Source of the DNA: DATAFF01 sp963744915
GTDB lineage: Bacteria > Pseudomonadota > Alphaproteobacteria > Rhizobiales > Aestuariivirgaceae
Length of the DNA stretch: 64,000 nucleotides
Direction: 5' to 3'
Assembly: GCA_963744915.1 (NCBI GenBank)
Contig: CAVUUY010000009.1
Coordinates: 186,001-250,000 of the forward strand
A model generated the notes under the pieces. That model did not search any database and was not told the DNA's origin. It saw only the letters and a program-made list of their open reading frames with translations. Below are positions 36,712-44,134 of this stretch, piece by piece (within the stretch, counting starts at the first letter, position 1; every line of letters starts with the position of its first letter). Both the position numbers and the translations under genes were made by a program.

Positions 36712-37607
36712 ATGGTATCCCGCGTAGCCTGGATCGGCCTCGGCGTCATGGGATTTCCCATGGCCGGGCATCTCAAGACCCGCGGCGGCCACGAGGTGAC
36801 GGTCTACAACCGGACGGCCGACAAGGCCGAGCGCTGGGTCGGCGCAATTCGGGGGCCGGGCGGTGGCGACGCCGCGCCAGGCCGCCGAGGGAGCCGATTT
36901 CGTCTTCGCCTGCGTCGGCAATGACGAGCGATCTCGACGCAGGTCACGACCGGGCCGGACGGCGCCTTCCATGGCATGTCGCACGGCTCGGTCTTCGTCG
37001 ACCACACGACGGCCTCGGCCAATATCGCGCGGCGGTTGCATGGTGCCGCAAAGGAGCGCGGATTCGGCTTCATCGACGCGCCGGTGTCGGGCGGGCAGGC
37101 GGGCGCCGAGAACGGGGTCCTCACCGTCATGTGCGGCGGCGACGCAGGGCGACTATGATTCCAGGTCGAGTCGCTGATCGAGTGCTATTCGCGCATGCGC
37201 AAGCTGCTCGGCCCGGCGGGCTCGGGCCAGCTCGCCAAGATGTGCAACCAGATCGCCATTGCCGGGCTGGTCGAAGGGCTGTCGGAGGCCATCCATTTCG
37301 GCCTTGCGGCCGGCCTCGACATGGATGGCGGTGATCGAGGTGATCTCCAAGGGTGCGGCGGGCTCCTGGCAGATGGACAACCGCCACAAGACGATGATCG
37401 AGGGCAAGTTCGATTTCGGCTTCGCGGTCGACTGGATGCGCAAGGACCTGGGAATCTGCCTCGACGAAGCGCGGCGCAACGGGCGCCCATCTGCCGGTGA
37501 CGGCGCTGGTCGATCAATTCTATTCCGAGGTCCAGGCGATGGGCGGTCGCCGATGGGACACGTCGAGCCTGTTCGCGCGCCTCGAGAAAGCCAAAGGCAA
37601 GAAATAG
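36712..37607 (+). pseudogene. 3-hydroxyisobutyrate dehydrogenase-like oxidoreductase, frame broken by 1-bp insertions
   Basis: The locus encodes an NAD(P)-binding beta-hydroxyacid dehydrogenase. Recognisable segments are the Rossmann motif GLGVMGFPMAGHL, VFVDHTTASANIARRL, DAPVSGGQAGAENG (substrate-binding), the catalytic-Lys region GSGQLAKMCNQI, and a C-terminal helix set ending in LEKAKGKK. These segments are in three frames. About 8 single-base insertions (near 36845, 36926, 36943, 37146, two at about 37160, 37327 and 37487) explain all shifts; removing 8 from 896 bp gives 296 codons, a normal length. No deletions are needed. The gene is probably intact in the organism. Confidence 0.8.
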
Positions 37608-37685
37608 GACAGTAATATCATTTAAAATCTGTATCGTTCAGCACAGCCCGTCATCGAAAGAAGCGGCATGATCCCTCTCGTGGGC

Positions 37686-37709
37686 AAACACGCAGTATAG
37701 GGGGATTAC
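37686..37709 (+). promoter_or_regulatory. Conserved leader and RBS of first tandem paralog
   Basis: The 24 bases before the ATG match the 24 bases before the second paralog (38664-38687) at 22 positions. The block includes AGGGGG seven bases before the ATG as ribosome-binding site. The duplication therefore covered the translation-initiation region too. Confidence 0.75.
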
Positions 37710-38612
37710 ATGACTGACCGAATCGGCGGCTTCGGCAAGAAGCTTGGCGATACACGAACGGATTCCGAAAAGACACCAGCAAAGCCGACTCCAAGGGCGA
37801 CCCAGCTGAGCGACCAGGCGAAGAAACGTCACACGCGGGTGCCGAGCTTGGGCTGGCAGAAGGGCGCTCCCTCTGGCGAGCAGGGAGAGGTTAAACCAGA
37901 AACGCCGCGATTCCTTGAGCGCGACCGTCGAACAGTCGAGAGTCAGGGTTCCTCCAACGAGGGAGGAAGCGAAGATCTCCCCGAAGTCCATGACGTCGAA
38001 CTCGTGAGTTTCGAGACGGTGCAGATTGTGCAGAGCGAGGCGAAGCCCGCTCCGCCGGCCCTTCCGCCGAGGCCGGCGATCCCCCGTCTGAAAATGCCGA
38101 CCAACGAGGAGCCTCAGTCGACAGGCGTTGAATTGCCAAGTGTGGACGTCGTCCCTGAAATCAAGACGGCGCGGCCTTCCACGGACCGTTACCTGATGCG
38201 GGAATTGCCGCGGCTGGGCCATAAAAGAACGGGTTCTGATCAGCAGGGTGAAAAGGAAAAGGTCGCAAAAAAGTCAAAGGCGAAGCTCATCCACAAAAGG
38301 TTCGTTACGGATCTGTCGTCGCTCGGAGATGGAACACCGCGGACCCCCAGGCAGACGCCGGGCGAGAAGGCGGCGGCGCCTGTTCCGAAAAAGCCAAAGC
38401 CCTTGCCCACGCGGCCGGACATGTCGGTGAACACGCCAAGAAAGCCCTGGCCCACAACGCCGAGCACTCCGCGCGCGGAGGCGCGAGCGAAGCCGCAGGA
38501 TTCGGCAAGACCACCGCGCGAAGACGTGGATTACGACGATCTTCCGCCGCTCGCCTCGCCGGTCGATCGCGACGACACGGTGATCTCGCCGAGGAGCAAC
38601 AAGGAGTCCTAA
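37710..38612 (+). CDS. Disordered Pro/Lys-rich protein, tandem paralog 1, with SH3-ligand-like motifs
   Basis: I know no family for this 300-residue protein. It shares MTDRIGGFGKK at the N-terminus, a KPTPRA..QLS..AKKRHTRV block (residues 25-44), PAIPRLKMP (122-130), a KRF.TDL block (196-202) and KKPKPLP (227-233) with the next gene. The rest is low-complexity and highly charged with no hydrophobic core, so it should be intrinsically disordered. Two segments match the class I SH3-ligand consensus [RK]xxPxxP: KPLPTRP (230-236) and KPWPTTP (245-251). Many TP and SP sites are present. There is no Sec signal; the invariant N-terminus could be a secretion or targeting signal. Base composition is less GC-rich than neighbours, suggesting acquisition. 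Confidence 0.7.
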   Translation: MTDRIGGFGKKLGDTRTDSEKTPAKPTPRATQLSDQAKKRHTRVPSLGWQKGAPSGEQGEVKPETPRFLERDRRTVESQGSSNEGGSEDLPEVHDVELVSFETVQIVQSEAKPAPPALPPRPAIPRLKMPTNEEPQSTGVELPSVDVVPEIKTARPSTDRYLMRELPRLGHKRTGSDQQGEKEKVAKKSKAKLIHKRFVTDLSSLGDGTPRTPRQTPGEKAAAPVPKKPKPLPTRPDMSVNTPRKPWPTTPSTPRAEARAKPQDSARPPREDVDYDDLPPLASPVDRDDTVISPRSNKES

Positions 38613-38663
38613 ACACCAGGGGGTCCCCCCGCCCCCACCATCTCTCTCACTTTCGGTGGACAC

Positions 38664-38687
38664 AAACACGCATCATAGGGGGATTAC
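38664..38687 (+). promoter_or_regulatory. Conserved leader and RBS of second tandem paralog
   Basis: This block matches 22 of 24 bases with the leader of the first paralog at 37686-37709, including AGGGGG and the seven-base spacing to the ATG. It supports a recent tandem duplication with leader included. Confidence 0.75.
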
Positions 38688-39329
38688 ATGACTGACCGGA
38701 TCGGCGGCTTCGGCAAGAAGCCTGACCATGCGCGAACGCCTTCTGAAAGGACAGGTGAAAAGCCCACTCCAAGGGCTAGCCAGCTGAGCGAGGAGGCAAA
38801 GAAACGTCACACGCGCGTCTCAAGCCTGAGCTGGCGGCAGACCGGTCGCTCCAGCGGGGAGGGCTTTACGGAAATACCGGCAACGCCGCGCAAGCTAGAC
38901 GATCAGGATTTCGCCGACGATAGAGGAAGCGAGAGCGAGGCAGAACTAAAAAGGACCGTCGATTTCGAAAGCGACACAATGGAGCTTCCCCGCAAAATGC
39001 CTCCTCTGCCGCGCATTCCGCCGGCTATTCCCCGTCTGAAAATGCCGCAACGCGGTGATGGGGTCGATCCGACATTGAAGAGGAAAATGTTCGCCCATCA
39101 AACTTTTCTTACGGATTTGAGGGCCGTCAAAACGCGCGGTGAAACAACGCCGCGGACATCCTTGCCCGGCGTTGCGAAGAAGCCAAAACCTTTGCCGGCG
39201 CTTCCGCCCGGGTCGCCCAGGTCGGGTGTGAAGAAGTCGGGCAAACCTTTGCCCGAGCCGCCAAGCAGTCCACGCGCCAAGCCGCAGGAAAAGCCACTCG
39301 CCTCTTCGTCATCCGAAAAGAAAACCTGA
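38688..39329 (+). CDS. Disordered Pro/Lys-rich protein, tandem paralog 2, with SH3-ligand-like motifs
   Basis: The 213-residue product is a shorter paralog of the preceding gene, 75 bp downstream of it. Conserved blocks are MTDRIGGFGKK, KPTPRASQLSEEAKKRHTRV (25-44), PAIPRLKMP (112-120), a TDL block near 141 and KKPKPLP (164-170). SH3-ligand-like [RK]xxPxxP matches are RKMPPLP (102-108), KPLPALP (167-173) and KPLPEPP (186-192). Paralog 1 has an extra middle region of about 60 residues that is absent here. The motifs are kept while the linkers diverge, which hints at selection on them. Function is unknown; a secreted effector or a scaffold protein are possibilities. Confidence 0.7.
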   Translation: MTDRIGGFGKKPDHARTPSERTGEKPTPRASQLSEEAKKRHTRVSSLSWRQTGRSSGEGFTEIPATPRKLDDQDFADDRGSESEAELKRTVDFESDTMELPRKMPPLPRIPPAIPRLKMPQRGDGVDPTLKRKMFAHQTFLTDLRAVKTRGETTPRTSLPGVAKKPKPLPALPPGSPRSGVKKSGKPLPEPPSSPRAKPQEKPLASSSSEKKT

Positions 39330-39439
39330 CGATCCCCGTACCCGATCCGTGGGGCGGCTCCCGCTTCGATCCCTAGGGTTAGGAACCCTTTTGGGAGATC
39401 GCCGCACCCTCCTTTTCCCTTCTCTCCGCGATTCGGCTC

Positions 39440-39654
39440 GGCGGGAAAGACCCCTCATCCGCCCCTCCGGGGCACCTTCTCCCCGTCAGCACGGGGAGAA
39501 GGGAATTGGGGGCGGCGGCACCGTTCTTTCCCCTCGCCCCGGGCAAGCGGGGAGAGGGGAAATGCGGGCGGCACCGTTCTTTCCCCCTCGCCCCGCGCCA
39601 GCGGGGAGAAGGGAAATGGGGCGGCACCGTTCTTTCCCCTCGCCCCGCGAAAGC
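39440..39654. repeat. Palindromic repeat array, 53-bp period
   Basis: After the second paralog there is no gene. From 39514 the sequence repeats with a 53-bp period (units at 39514, 39567 and 39620), each starting GGCGGCACCGTTCTTTCCCC and holding a palindrome of the type CTCGCCCCG-loop-CGGGGAGA. A related palindrome (CTTCTCCCCG/CGGGGAGAAG) is at about 39471-39502. The third unit is cut by the IS element. Such REP/RIME-like palindromes are common between genes in Rhizobiales. Bases 39330-39439 hold nothing I recognise. Confidence 0.8.
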
Positions 39655-40810
39655 GAGACCTCTGCGAAAGAACTCGACGGCAGGCGAGAAGTTCGGTTTT
39701 GGGCCGGTGATATGGGTGAGGTGGCCGGGAGAGCCCAGTTTAGCGAGGCTGCCCGGGGTACGTATTGTCATGGTTAGGGCGTGATGGCGGCAGCCCTTCT
39801 GAGATTGTAGGCGATGGCGACCAGGTCGAAGTGGAAGCGATTGGCGGACAAGCCGCGGTAGCGCATGCGCCGCAGCCCATAGCCGCATTTGAGCATCGCG
39901 AAAGTCCGCTCGACGCCACTGCGTAGCCGGCCGATCAAGCGGTTGCGGACGGTTTGCCAGTACGGCAACTGCCGTTGATATTTGTGGCGGCGATGCTGGA
40001 TGCGGTCCTTGATGCCACGCGCCTTCAATGCTGCCCGCCGGGTCTTCTTCTCATAGGCCTTGTCGGCATAGACGGCCGCCTCATCGCCGATGATGAGCTG
40101 ATCGGCAACCTCGCTCTCATAGGTCTTGGCTGGCGTCACCAGACGGCTGCGGATCAGGCCGGAGCCGAGATCGACACCGACATGCACCTTGTAGCCGAAG
40201 AACAGCCGGCGGCTTTGACCTTGCCGGGTCCAGTTGGCATCCCCATCATGCGGCGAGCGGCTCTCCTCGCCTTTGGCTGTCGTTCCCGGAGCTGGCGAGC
40301 GCACCGCGCTCTCCACCAATGTGGCATCGATCAGGGTGCCGCTCCTGAGCGTCAGGCCGGCTGCCTCAAACTGCCGTGACACCTCGGCAAACAGCGGCTC
40401 GCCAAGCCCTGAAGCCTTCAGATCGTTGCGGAACCGGCAAAGGGTGGTCTCGTCCGGCGTTGCCCCCTCCAGCGATAAGCCGCAAAACCGTCGGAACGAA
40501 ACCCGATCGAGCAAGGCCTCCTCAAGTCCCGGGTCGGAAAGCCCGTACCACTGCTGCAACAGCAGTGCTTTGAACATCGCCAATGGCGGATAGGGCGGAC
40601 GCCCGGTGTCGCCGGGGCGAACCTGCTCCACCAATGTCTGAAGACGCGACCAATCAAGCAATTGCGCGATCTTCTCCAACCGGGCGTTGCGACCAATGCC
40701 GTTCCCGATCAACAGCTCGACAAAGCTCGTCTGGCTCATGGCGAATCCCCGCATCTGACCAGACCATTGAATCATGTCCCAATCCGACCGTCTAATTTTG
40801 CAGAGGTCTC
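39655..40810. mobile_element. Complete IS5-family insertion sequence
   Basis: The ends are inverted: GAGACCTCTGCGAAAGAA at 39655 and, on the other strand from 40810, GAGACCTCTGCAAAATTA. The first 11 bases are identical. A single transposase gene fills the inside. The flanks both read GCGAAAGC (39647-39654 and 40811-40818), so the target duplication is 8 bp if the element is 1156 bp. If the GC next to each end belongs to the element (1160 bp, 13-bp inverted repeat), the duplication is GAAA. Joining the flanks restores an uninterrupted palindromic repeat, which shows the insertion site directly. Confidence 0.88.
39774..40739 (-). CDS. IS5-family transposase
   Basis: The 321-residue DDE transposase appears intact. 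It has the N-terminal DUF772-like segment (PPYPPLAMFKALLLQQWYGL, DETTLCRFRN), the first catalytic Asp in GTLIDATLVE, the second in VYADKAYE and the Glu region RSGVERTFAMLKCGYGLRRMRYRG, typical of IS5. The ATG at 40739 is the best start; an upstream in-frame ATG lies close to the IS end. The stop is 119 bp from the left end. With intact ends and gene it may still be active. Confidence 0.92.
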   Translation of the reverse strand: MSQTSFVELLIGNGIGRNARLEKIAQLLDWSRLQTLVEQVRPGDTGRPPYPPLAMFKALLLQQWYGLSDPGLEEALLDRVSFRRFCGLSLEGATPDETTLCRFRNDLKASGLGEPLFAEVSRQFEAAGLTLRSGTLIDATLVESAVRSPAPGTTAKGEESRSPHDGDANWTRQGQSRRLFFGYKVHVGVDLGSGLIRSRLVTPAKTYESEVADQLIIGDEAAVYADKAYEKKTRRAALKARGIKDRIQHRRHKYQRQLPYWQTVRNRLIGRLRSGVERTFAMLKCGYGLRRMRYRGLSANRFHFDLVAIAYNLRRAAAITP

Positions 40811-40903
40811 GCGAAAGCGGGGAGAGGGTGCCCGAAGGGCGGGTGAGGGGTGGTCGAGCTTGCAAAGAAGTTCCCCTCGTCCGCCGCTGCGGGGCACCTT
40901 CTC
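40811..40903. repeat. Palindromic repeat remainder right of the IS
   Basis: This stretch holds the second half of the interrupted repeat unit (GCGAAAGCGGGGAGAGGGTG), then GAAGGGCGGGTGAGGGG and another palindromic block around GCTGCGGGGCACCTTCTCC. Similar motifs occur left of the element. It extends to the stop codon of the ycaQ-like gene. Confidence 0.65.
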
Positions 40904-42124
40904 CTAGGCAGCGCGGGAGATGGCCTGGCGCAGCGGTTTTGCCAGGGTGCCTGTGGCATGGACGACGATGTCGTCGAGATCGAGCCAGGCCGCCAGGCGG
41001 ACGAGCTCGGCGGCCAGCCGCTCGGCGGCGGCGCCGCTGTCGGTGCCCTCCTCGTGGTGGCTGGCATTGACCCGCAGCACCCCGGCATGGCGGTCGGCCT
41101 TCAGGCAGACGCGGCCGACCAGGCGCCCGTCCATCAGGAAGGGCAGCACGTAATAGCCGAACTGGCGCTGCGCCGCCGGGGTGTAGATCTCGATGCGATA
41201 GCGAAAGCCGAACAACCGCTCGGTCCGGCCGCGCTCGAAGATCAGCGGATCGAAAGGCGAAAGCAACGCGGTGGCGCCGGCGCGGGCCGGGATGGCGGCG
41301 TCGCAATGGCGGTAGGCGGCGTTGCGCCAGCCGGCAACCCTGACCGGCAAGAGCGTGCCGGCCTCGACGAGCTCGCTGAGCGCGGTCGTCGTCTCGGCAA
41401 CCGGCAGGCGGAAATAATCCCTGATGTCGGTCTCGCTCGCGACCCCCAGGGCGCGTCCGGAAAAGGCGACGAGCGTGCGGATCGCCGCCGCCTCGCCGGG
41501 CTCCGGGGCCGCAAGGACCGCAGCCGGGATGGCGCGCTCGGGAATGTCGTAGAGCCGCTCGAAATTGCGCCGGCCGGCCGCCGTCACGGCGCCCGACCAG
41601 AACAGGAACTCAAGCGCGATCTTGCCATCGTGCCAGCCCCACCATGGGCCGGTGCGGGCGCCGGTCTCGGACAGCTCGCGCGCCGTGACCGGGCCGCGGG
41701 CGCTCACCTCGCGCAATATCGCCGCGACATAATCGCGGCGCTCCGCGGCAAAGCGGGCAAGCCCCTTATAGATGCCGCGGCCGTCGGCGGCGCGCCGCAT
41801 GCGCCAGCGCAGCAGCGGCCAGAAGGAGAGCGGCAGCAGGCTCGCCTCATGCGCCCAATATTCGAAGAGCGTGCGGTGGCGTATGGCGAAGGCGCGGCGG
41901 TCGAGCTTGGCGCGGTCATAGGGACCAAGCCGCGAGAACACCGGAAGATAATGGGCCCGCGCCAGGACATTGACGCTGTCGATCTGCAGCAGGCCGAGGC
42001 GCTCGATGGTGCGCTGGACCGGGGCGAAGCCGCTGACCCCGTTGCGGGCGCCGCGGCTGGCCAGGCCCTGGGCGGCGAGCGCGGCACGCCGGGCCTCGGC
42101 AACCGACAAATTGTCCGGCGTCAT
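40904..42124 (-). CDS. YcaQ-like winged-helix DNA glycosylase
   Basis: The 406-residue protein belongs to the HTH_42 (DUF1006) family, whose E. coli member YcaQ unhooks DNA interstrand crosslinks. Typical segments are LGLLQIDSVNVLARAHYLP, EYWAHEASLLPLSFWPLLRWR, LLSPFDPLIFERGRTERLF and YVLPFLMDGRLVGRVCLKAD; the catalytic-type QxD motif is seen in LQIDS. ATG 42122-42124 overlaps the stop of the zinc-finger gene (ATGA), so the two are translated together. Function is inferred from the family. Confidence 0.85.
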   Translation of the reverse strand: MTPDNLSVAEARRAALAAQGLASRGARNGVSGFAPVQRTIERLGLLQIDSVNVLARAHYLPVFSRLGPYDRAKLDRRAFAIRHRTLFEYWAHEASLLPLSFWPLLRWRMRRAADGRGIYKGLARFAAERRDYVAAILREVSARGPVTARELSETGARTGPWWGWHDGKIALEFLFWSGAVTAAGRRNFERLYDIPERAIPAAVLAAPEPGEAAAIRTLVAFSGRALGVASETDIRDYFRLPVAETTTALSELVEAGTLLPVRVAGWRNAAYRHCDAAIPARAGATALLSPFDPLIFERGRTERLFGFRYRIEIYTPAAQRQFGYYVLPFLMDGRLVGRVCLKADRHAGVLRVNASHHEEGTDSGAAAERLAAELVRLAAWLDLDDIVVHATGTLAKPLRQAISRAA

Positions 42125-42360
42125 TCCGCTTCCAGCACCGCCTGGGGCGGGCGGGCGCCGCCTTGCGGCAAAGCCGGATCGTAGCGGAAGAGCGTCGAGC
42201 AATAGGGGCAGACCGTCTCCTGCTCGTCGCCCATGTCGATATAGATATGCGGGTGGTCGAAGGGCGGCAAAGCGCCGGTGCATTCGAACTCGCGCGACCC
42301 GATGTCGATAGCCGGCACGCCCATGTCATTGTGAAACTTGGGAGTTTGGCGAGGCGCCAT
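42121..42360 (-). CDS. CHCC zinc-finger protein, NDUFS6-like
   Basis: The 79-residue protein carries the CHCC zinc-finger: Cys in FECTGALP, His in DHPHIYIDMG, and VCPYCSTLFRYD. This pattern is that of NDUFS6, a supernumerary complex I subunit kept in alphaproteobacteria and mitochondria. It is encoded away from the nuo operon, upstream of and overlapping the ycaQ-like gene. Complex I membership is inferred from the family, and the basic N-terminus and acidic C-terminus vary among members. Confidence 0.8.
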   Translation of the reverse strand: MAPRQTPKFHNDMGVPAIDIGSREFECTGALPPFDHPHIYIDMGDEQETVCPYCSTLFRYDPALPQGGARPPQAVLEAE

Positions 42361-42426
42361 GACACGCTTTCATTGGTTCAGTTGCGGCTGCCGGGCGGAT
42401 ACCATATCGCAGCAGGACTGGCAAAG

Positions 42427-43197
42427 GTGGCGAGGGAGGCCGGCTTGGGGAGCTTCGCATCGGATGGGGTGGAGATCGCCTATGAGGTGCATGGCCAGGG
42501 CGACCCGGTCCTGCTGATCCATGGGTTTGCCTCGAACGGCTTCGTCAATTGGCGTTCGACCGGCTGGGTCGATCTTCTCGAGAAGGCCGGCCGGATGGTG
42601 ATCACGATCGACAATCGCGGCCATGGCGCGAGCGCCAAGCCGACCAATCCCGAGGCCTATGACGCGCTCACCATGGCCGAGGATTCGCGGGCGCTGCTCG
42701 ATCATCTGGCGATCCCGCAGGCCGATGCGATCGGCTATTCGATGGGAGCAAGGCTCGCGGCGATCCTCGCCATCCACCATCCCGAACGGGTGCGCAGCCT
42801 GGTGCTGGGCGGGCTTGCCGCCAACATGATCCATGGGCTCAGCGGCGGCGAGGAGATCGCCGATGCCCTGCTGGCGCCGGCGCTGAGCGCGGTCGAGGGC
42901 AGCGTCGGGCGGGCATTCCGGATGTTCGCCGAGCAGACCCGCAGCGACCTCAAGGCGCTGGCGGCGTGCATCCGGGCGTCGCGCCAGCGGATACCGGTCG
43001 AGGAGCTGGCCAAGATCCGCTGTCCGGTCCTGGTGGTGGCCGGCAGCAATGACGAGATTGCCGGGGCGCTGGCGACGCTGGTGGAGGCCATTCCCGGCGC
43101 CGAGGGGCTGTCGCTGAAGGGGCGCGACCACATGAAGGCGGTGGGCGACCGCGAGTTCAAGCTGGCGGTGCTGGATTTCCTCGATCGCCGGCCGTGA
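42427..43197 (+). CDS. Alpha/beta hydrolase
   Basis: The protein of about 256 residues has the alpha/beta-hydrolase fold with the oxyanion HGFASNG motif, the nucleophile in AIGYSMGARLA (GxSxG), DNRGHGAS after strand 3, a late Asp region (VVAGSNDEIAG) and the catalytic His in LKGRDHMKAVGD. There is no ATG at the expected place; GTG 42427 is the likely start, with TTG 42445 possible. It is divergent from the zinc-finger gene. The substrate is unknown. Confidence 0.82.
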   Translation: MAREAGLGSFASDGVEIAYEVHGQGDPVLLIHGFASNGFVNWRSTGWVDLLEKAGRMVITIDNRGHGASAKPTNPEAYDALTMAEDSRALLDHLAIPQADAIGYSMGARLAAILAIHHPERVRSLVLGGLAANMIHGLSGGEEIADALLAPALSAVEGSVGRAFRMFAEQTRSDLKALAACIRASRQRIPVEELAKIRCPVLVVAGSNDEIAGALATLVEAIPGAEGLSLKGRDHMKAVGDREFKLAVLDFLDRRP

Positions 43198-43201
43198 GGC
43201 G

Positions 43202-44023
43202 TCAACGGCCGGAAAAATTCGGCGGGCGCTTCTCCAGGAAGGCGCGGCGGCCCTCCTTGTAGTCGTCGCTTTCGAAACAGGCATCGGCCAGGGCCTGGAG
43301 CTGGCCGGGGTCCGCGGCGTGCAGCACGCCGGAAAGGGCGTTGACCATGCCCTTGGCGGCGGCGATCGACAGCGGTGCGTTGGCCTCGATCATCGCCAGC
43401 GACGACTGGGCCTCGGCCAGGAGCGAGGCTGGCGCTGCGACGGCCTGCACGAGGCCGATGCGCAAGGCTTCGGCGGCATCGATGCGGCGGGCGGTGAACA
43501 GCAGCTCCTTGGCGCTGGCGGCACTGACGGCGGCGAGGAGCTGGCTCAGGCCGGCGCGCGGATAGGCGAGGCCGAGGCGGGCCGGCGGCAGCGCGAAGAT
43601 GGAGCGGTTGGAGGCGATCCTTATGTCGCAGGCCAGCGCCAGCGCCAGCCCGCCGCCGATGCAATAGCCGTCGATCACGGCGAGCGCCGGCTTGCGGCAG
43701 CCCTGCAGCGCGGCAAAGCTGTCGAGGGTCATCGCGTCATAGCGGCGGGCGGCTTCGGCATCGTCGCGGTTGGCGGCGAACTCCGAGATGTCGGCGCCGG
43801 CCGCGAAGGCCTCGTCCCCGGCGCCTGTCAGGGCGATCGAGCGGACGTTGACGTCATCGGAAAATCGCTGGACGAGAGCGGGAATGGCGCGCCACATTTC
43901 GGCGGAGAGTGCGTTGCGGCGCTCGGGCCGGTTGAGCACCAGCCAGCCGGTGGAGCCGCGGCGGAAGGCGGCGAGATGGGGGGTGGGTGTGGGAATTGGA
44001 ACATCATCCGCGCTTATCGTCAT
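43202..44023 (-). CDS. Enoyl-CoA hydratase/isomerase family protein
   Basis: This 273-residue crotonase-fold protein has the oxyanion-hole segments AFAAGADISEF and GYCIGGGLALALACDIRIAS. The usual first catalytic Glu position is not clearly in place, so the reaction (hydratase, isomerase or other) is not certain. The ATG at 44023 has AGAGG close upstream. It converges on the alpha/beta hydrolase gene with a gap of only 4 bp. Confidence 0.87.
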   Translation of the reverse strand: MTISADDVPIPTPTPHLAAFRRGSTGWLVLNRPERRNALSAEMWRAIPALVQRFSDDVNVRSIALTGAGDEAFAAGADISEFAANRDDAEAARRYDAMTLDSFAALQGCRKPALAVIDGYCIGGGLALALACDIRIASNRSIFALPPARLGLAYPRAGLSQLLAAVSAASAKELLFTARRIDAAEALRIGLVQAVAAPASLLAEAQSSLAMIEANAPLSIAAAKGMVNALSGVLHAADPGQLQALADACFESDDYKEGRRAFLEKRPPNFSGR

Positions 44024-44134
44024 CTCTGCCTCTTCCAATTGTCACGGCAATGCGCCACATGTTGCCGGAATGGTGCTTTGAACGGCCTTTTTTGAACGAT
44101 TTTGCGCAGGTTTGGCAGCATGCAGGAGCGCGTC

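Noticed and set aside
39440..39654. A CRISPR array
   Set aside because: The 53-bp-period units contain palindromes and have no constant repeat with variable spacers. There are no cas genes in the window.
39379..39888. Open frames through the palindromic repeats (for example 169 codons on the minus strand)
   Set aside because: They translate the 53-bp repeats and the IS end, giving repetitive Arg/Gly/Pro strings, so they are not real genes.
40740..41306. An upstream extension of the transposase frame to about 510 codons
   Set aside because: The extra sequence lies largely outside the IS end at 40810 and opposite the ycaQ-like gene.
42163..42426. An N-terminal extension of 88 codons for the alpha/beta hydrolase
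   Set aside because: The extension overlaps the divergent zinc-finger gene and lacks family similarity. GTG 42427 gives the normal N-terminus.
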